Origin: Megaustenia siamemsis | Lineage: Eukaryota; Mollusca; Gastropoda; Stylommatophora; Ariophantidae | DNA: 64,000 nt | Assembly: GCA_032433765.1 (NCBI GenBank) | Contig: JAVIAB010000059.1 | Location: 54,997,603-55,061,602 of the forward strand | Reading direction: 5' to 3' | Part shown: piece by piece, positions 59,976 to 64,000 of the stretch | Position numbering within the stretch: the stretch's first letter is position 1 | Layout: every line of letters starts with the position of its first letter | Translations under genes and position numbers: made by a program | Notes under the pieces: generated by a model | Told to the model about the DNA's origin: nothing | What the model saw: the letters and a program-made list of their open reading frames with translations, nothing else | Database searches by the model: none

Positions 59976-60385
59976 AACCACAGTACACATGACAGCACAA
60001 GTAAAATTGTAACTACCATTAAGCAGACAGCACCAGCAAAATGGTACCCATGGTGCACAAGACAACACCTGCAAAATGGTAACTACTGTGCACAAGACAG
60101 CACAAGCAAAATTGTAACCATGGTGCACAAGACAGCACCAGCAAAATGGTAACCACAGTGTATAAGACACCACCAGTAAAATAGTAACCCCACAGTGAAG
60201 CAGACAGCACCAGTAAAGTGGTAACCACAGTGAAGCAGACAGCACCCGTGAAATGGTAACCACAGTGAAGCAGACAGCACCAGTAAAATGGTAACCACAG
60301 TGAAGCAGACAGCACCAGTGAAATGGTAACCACAGTGAAGCAGACAGCACCAGTAAAATGGTAACCACAGTGTACAAAAATGTGC
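59960..60385. repeat. 35-bp tandem array, about 12 copies
   Basis: Unit GTAACCACAGTGAAGCAGAC followed by AGCACCAGTAAAATG. It starts inside a degenerate SINE-B. Minus-strand ORFs (LVLSASLWLPF repeats) are artefacts. Confidence 0.95.
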
Positions 60386-60628
60386 TGATGATTAAAAAAG
60401 ATTGGGACATTAATATCATGTTCCCTGTTGGTGGAATTCTTTCTTCCTTCTGCCGATACCTGGTCTATGGATCAACTTTCAAGGTACAAATGGATAGCGT
60501 CTAACATAAGAAGATGATAAAAGAAAATTGTGAACATAGTAATGCTATAACTATGAGCTGTACAATATACAAATTGAAAGGTAGCTCAAGAATTCTAAAG
60601 TAAAAAAAAAAAAAAAATTAAAAAGTTA

Positions 60629-61479
60629 TAGTTCGTTCAAAAATTCGTGCCCACAGAGTTGATTAATTATCTCTAAAACTGTTTGATGAATTTCTGTAAT
60701 TCTTTTTCATGAAATCTTATTTTTTCGCCGACCTTCAGTCTGATTTTTTGCCCTGCTGTAATGCATTTAGGAAAGATTTTTGCTTATTTGAAGTATATAA
60801 AAATATGATTTTCTTGCTTGTCCTAAATTTTAGGATTTTACAATACCCACATTTCTTGTAATCAACTCACCAATGAAAAAGGCAAATTCCATGTACACCA
60901 CACAATCTTAGCACCGTTTCGCACGCTTAACTTGTAAGATGCAGATGCGCACCACCACAAGGTTTTTTACCTTGGTAATTTCATTTCTGGTTTCTTGTTA
61001 AATTGGTCCAGAGGTGTATTTTGACAAAATATCTACTGTTAATGAATATTCTTGTATGTGTGATAATTTGTAGCTGTTGTGAAGTGACTACTTGATTTTT
61101 AAAACCATGAAGAGTTTAAAGTGTAAATTCATCACTATGCAAAAGGTAACTGTGTTATTGTATATGCACTTTTGCAAGGAGTCTAAAAGGGCTATATTAC
61201 TATTCAATGTAATATGGATACGCCTTTGGCTTGCATTGTTAGAAAATTAACATAATTTACAGTAAAATCTAATGTTTTAGAGCACGCGGTTTGATATTTT
61301 CCTAAAATTATATAGCAAAAAACGATTTGTGCAAAATTCAGACTACCTTTGTACTTAAATGTTATAAAATCTGAACGTCGGTGAAAAAATAAGATTTAAT
61401 GAAAAAGAATTACAGAAATTCATAAACAGTTTCCAAGATAAATGATCAACTCTGTGGGCACGAATTTGTGAACAAACTA
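60629..61479. mobile_element. MITE-2 with TIRs of about 115 bp and TA flanks
   Basis: The left end TAGTTCGTTCAAAAATTCGT and right end ACGAATTTGTGAACAAACTA are inverted copies. Similarity continues about 115 bases inward (CACAGAGTTGAT, AATTACAGAAATTCAT, AATAAGATTT). TA dinucleotides border both ends. There is no transposase. Tc1/mariner-like mobilisation is inferred from the TA only. Confidence 0.82.
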
Positions 61480-61496
61480 TAGTGATGACTTTCCAG

Positions 61497-61668
61497 TATT
61501 GAAGGATGTGAAAATGGTATTAAATCACTAAATGACAGGATATCAGCAGAGTTCTACAGTACACCTGCTGAGCCAAGAGAGTGGATTAGGGGTTTAAAAA
61601 ACAGCACAGGGAAACCATTTGAGCATACACAGATTTTCCTACACACCAGGGAAGAGTGCAGAAATACA
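61497..61668 (+). CDS. Candidate exon 10 (uncertain ZP-C continuation)
   Basis: An open stretch between an acceptor (TTTCCAG) and a donor (GTAAGC at 61669) would join exon 9 in the right phase and read N-IEGCENG. That places a GC motif where ZP-C domains have one, about 20 residues after Cys459. It ends IFLHTREECRNT. Against it, the rest lacks the Phe-rich pattern of ZP-C, and the acceptor lies only 17 bases after a MITE end. It could be chance. Confidence 0.3.
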
Positions 61669-61965
61669 GTAAGCATCTTATTGTGTAAGTACCCCAGAAG
61701 TATTCTGAAAGGGAGCTAACTGATCAGGCATTTGTATGGACCAGTTGTTATAGTAGCAGTGCTCTAGAACACTGGTCATAGATTATGACCCGGAGGTAGA
61801 ACTTAAGGAAGTGAAGAAGAGAGAGATGAACTCAAGTTTTACAATTATATTTCAATGATAGGAAACCTTTATACTCAGCTCGATTTCTGTAAGGTGTTTT
61901 AGCCCTTTGTGATGAGGAAGAACTCAGAGGAAGTTTTACAGTAACATTTCACTATATAAAAACAG

Positions 61966-62350
61966 GCTGGGTGGTCTAGAAGAAAGATATTGTACTCTGG
62001 ACAAGAATATCCCAGGTTCGAATCTATAAGATGTAGTTGGAATTTGTATCTTTTGATCCCTGATTTCTTCATGGCTTTACCCTCATCTCTGGGTAGCGAG
62101 ACCCAATGTTTAGACCTCTTGGACAACTGTGAAAAACATGAGGTCTTGTGTGTTCTCTGCTCATGTTACAGAACACTTGGCAGTTGGAAGTCTAAAAGAG
62201 TAAGCCAAAATGGTGACTACCTAGGTAAAATAATTAAACAATTAAACCTGCTCATGTTGAAGATGAGTGTGTGGGGCCAGAAGGTGCAAGTATTGTGGCG
62301 TTGGTGTAAAGTAGAGATACAACACATCTTTGCTCACTTAATGGGTGAAT
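61966..62350 (+). mobile_element. SINE-E
   Basis: tRNA-like head GGCTGGGTGGTCTAGAAGAA with B box GGTTCGAATCT, then ACCCTCATCTCTGGGTAGCG, AGTAAGCCAAAATGGTG and GGGGCCAGAAGGTGCAAG. It shares several blocks with 22275-22800. Confidence 0.75.
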
Positions 62351-62756
62351 GCTGATGATAATATCAAATTATAGCAAATAATGGGCTAAAGAAGCTGGTC
62401 ATTTTAAACACAATTTCTCCTCCTTCTCTTCCCTGCCCATCTTGTATCTACAAATCAGGGTAGGAAAGACTTGTTTTTTTCTGATTAAAACTGCTGTTCT
62501 AGGAGAAATAAATATTAATGTAGATAATTATTGTCTTGTGGAATTGTCAGGAAAATAATTAAAGTCAATAGAAGCAGTTTTAATAATTGCTAGCAAAATA
62601 AGCAGACATTTTCCCAGATGTGCTTTCTCAGCGACTCAAGAGAATAAACTCAGGGAGATCAAAACGGGCTCGTCCATAGACAGAGGCTGGAATCCTTGAG
62701 AAGTACTAGGCTGAAAAGAATCTTTTTTTAAATTTTAAAGTGCCAGGGTATGTGGG

Positions 62757-63080
62757 GGTCATATGTTGGACATGTGATGAGGAGAGATAATAACCAAATA
62801 ACAAAGCAAGCCCTCATGTAGGAAACAACAGGTAAGAGGAAAAGAGGAAGACCCAGAGAGGCACTGAGAAGAACATTGATGAGAGAGGCAAGAGTAGCAG
62901 GAATCGGCTCCCTCATTAAGATAGAGTTGCTTGCACAGAACAGAGATAAGTGGCAAGATTTGATAAAAGATCTTTACAAGGATTGAAAACTGCTAGAATA
63001 AAAATGTAGATAAGAGAAAGAGTATCTGGGTCTATGCCTATGGGCTGACTACGGCTCAAAAGGTCAATAGATTAATAGAT
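62757..63080 (+). mobile_element. LINE-B 3' end copy
   Basis: Contains the SYVGHVMRRDN-to-tail segment, with the (TAGA)n tail worn to ATTAATAGAT. A perfect 12-base duplication, AGGGTATGTGGG, is at 62745-62756 and 63081-63092. Confidence 0.9.
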
Positions 63081-63092
63081 AGGGTATGTGGG

Positions 63093-63609
63093 TGTAAATG
63101 GTAATAAAAGTAAAGATAGAGTTATGGTGTGGCTGCTGTGGGGTGTGGCCAAGTAATGGACCAGGCTGACATTCTCAATGTCTTAAGAGAAACAGAGTGA
63201 GCAAACAACCCTTGGCTGCTGGTGGATCAGTAACCTTAACCACACTATAAGAAGAACTGCATGTCAAGAGAGGCATTGCCCGAAACAAGAGTTGCATGGA
63301 TGACAGGAGAAAGTTGGTGAATCAACATGGAATTCATGCTCTTATTCATTTCACACAATGGGATTTGCTGATAATGAGATCTCAGTACTTATGAACAAAT
63401 TGTTCAATTGCAATGATGATGATCTGACAGATAGCAATTAACAATTAGCTGAAGATGAATACAAAATATAATAAGTAAAACTCATATAGAGAACTATAAG
63501 TGATATGTACAAATTGTGCAATATAATAATTTAAAAATTATAACACTTTTATTATTTAATTATTATTTTTAAAAATCTTACTTAGTTTTTATCCATTCAC
63601 TTATTTGTC
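63093..63609. other. Unassigned DNA near the window end
   Basis: No gene or repeat family recognised between LINE-B and the terminal LINE fragment. Confidence 0.5.
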
Positions 63610-64000
63610 CACTACAGCAAGCGGGCATCAAAACAACATAGATCTACAAAAGACTAGATCACCTATACACCCCAGGAAATAGATGCTTTCACTGAGAAAA
63701 AACATACTCTAGCAGTGTGTGTAGACTTAGTGAAGGCATTTGATAAAGTTTGGAATGAGGGATTGAAAGTCAAAATGTGGAGAAACAATATTTGTTGGAG
63801 AATGTACAAATGGATTAGTAATTATCTTGAAAACAGATCAGCCAGAGTACAAGTAAATGGACAGACCAGCCAGAGTACAAGTAATGGACAGACCAGCCAG
63901 AGTACAAGTAAATGGACAGACAGTCAGAGTACAAGTAAATGGACAGACCAGCCAGAGTACAAGTAAATGGACCCGACCAGCTAGAGTACAAGTAAATGGA
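63610..64000 (+). mobile_element. LINE RT fragment related to LINE-A, running off the window
   Basis: The translation gives QQAG, then CVDLVKAFDKVWNEGLK, MYKWISNYLENR and RARVQVNGQTS-like sequence, the fingers/palm part of an RT. It is similar to but distinct from LINE-A. From 63841 onward the coding sequence is a 28-base tandem array. The right end is outside the window. Confidence 0.8.
63841..64000 (+). repeat. 28-bp tandem array made of RT coding sequence
   Basis: About six copies of a unit like GCCAGAGTACAAGTAAATGG plus eight bases, with 1-2 base length changes. The unit is the stretch that encodes ARVQVNGQT in the upstream LINE fragment. The array continues past the window end. Confidence 0.9.

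Noticed and set aside
59949..60419. 156-residue hydrophobic minus-strand ORF
   Set aside because: A reading of the 35-bp tandem array. All three frames are open for long stretches.

Overview
This window is animal nuclear DNA, AT-rich and intron-rich, with coding exons separated by kilobases of transposable elements. No bacterial, organellar or viral gene organisation is visible. The kinds of retroelement present (non-LTR elements with 3' tails of short repeats, several tRNA-headed SINEs, fold-back elements with an AGGCCTTCAGCTGGAAT-type motif) and an SRCR/ZP gene suggest a lophotrochozoan, most likely a mollusc. That assignment is inference, not proof. Family names used below (LINE-A to LINE-J, SINE-A to SINE-E, MITE-1, MITE-2) are local labels for this window.

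One host gene can be followed. A signal-peptide exon at 18320 is joined by phase-compatible splice sites to eight more exons, ending at 56964. They encode a secreted or membrane protein with two scavenger receptor cysteine-rich (SRCR) domains, a Thr/Pro linker and most of a zona pellucida (ZP) domain. This is the layout of DMBT1-like proteins. The nine exons total 1436 coding bases (478 complete codons) over 38.6 kb. The C-terminal part is missing or lies beyond the window; one weak candidate exon is at 61497-61668.

The first 18 kb upstream of the gene holds only repeats and unassigned DNA. It includes a 40-bp minisatellite of about 1.8 kb, a 61-bp array, many 3' ends of LINEs and a LINE RNase H fragment. 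The introns of the gene hold four copies of a TTAA-flanked MITE, two of them split by LINEs, and one nearly intact 4.1-kb LINE encoding endonuclease, reverse transcriptase and RNase H with a single frameshift. They also hold several SINE families, nested LINE fragments and more minisatellites. Downstream of exon 9 are LINE fragments, a TA-flanked MITE, SINEs and the start of another LINE.

The most striking theme is that many tandem arrays are built from retroelement sequence. The 40-bp, 61-bp and 135-bp arrays are repeats of the 3' end of three different LINEs. A 28-bp array at the right edge repeats LINE reverse-transcriptase coding sequence. Arrays at 22.5, 32.1 and 60.0 kb lie inside or next to SINE sequence. 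A second theme is that retroelements sit within 5 to 50 bases of splice sites of the SRCR-ZP gene. All family statements come from reading translated motifs and comparing copies inside the window; no database search was possible.
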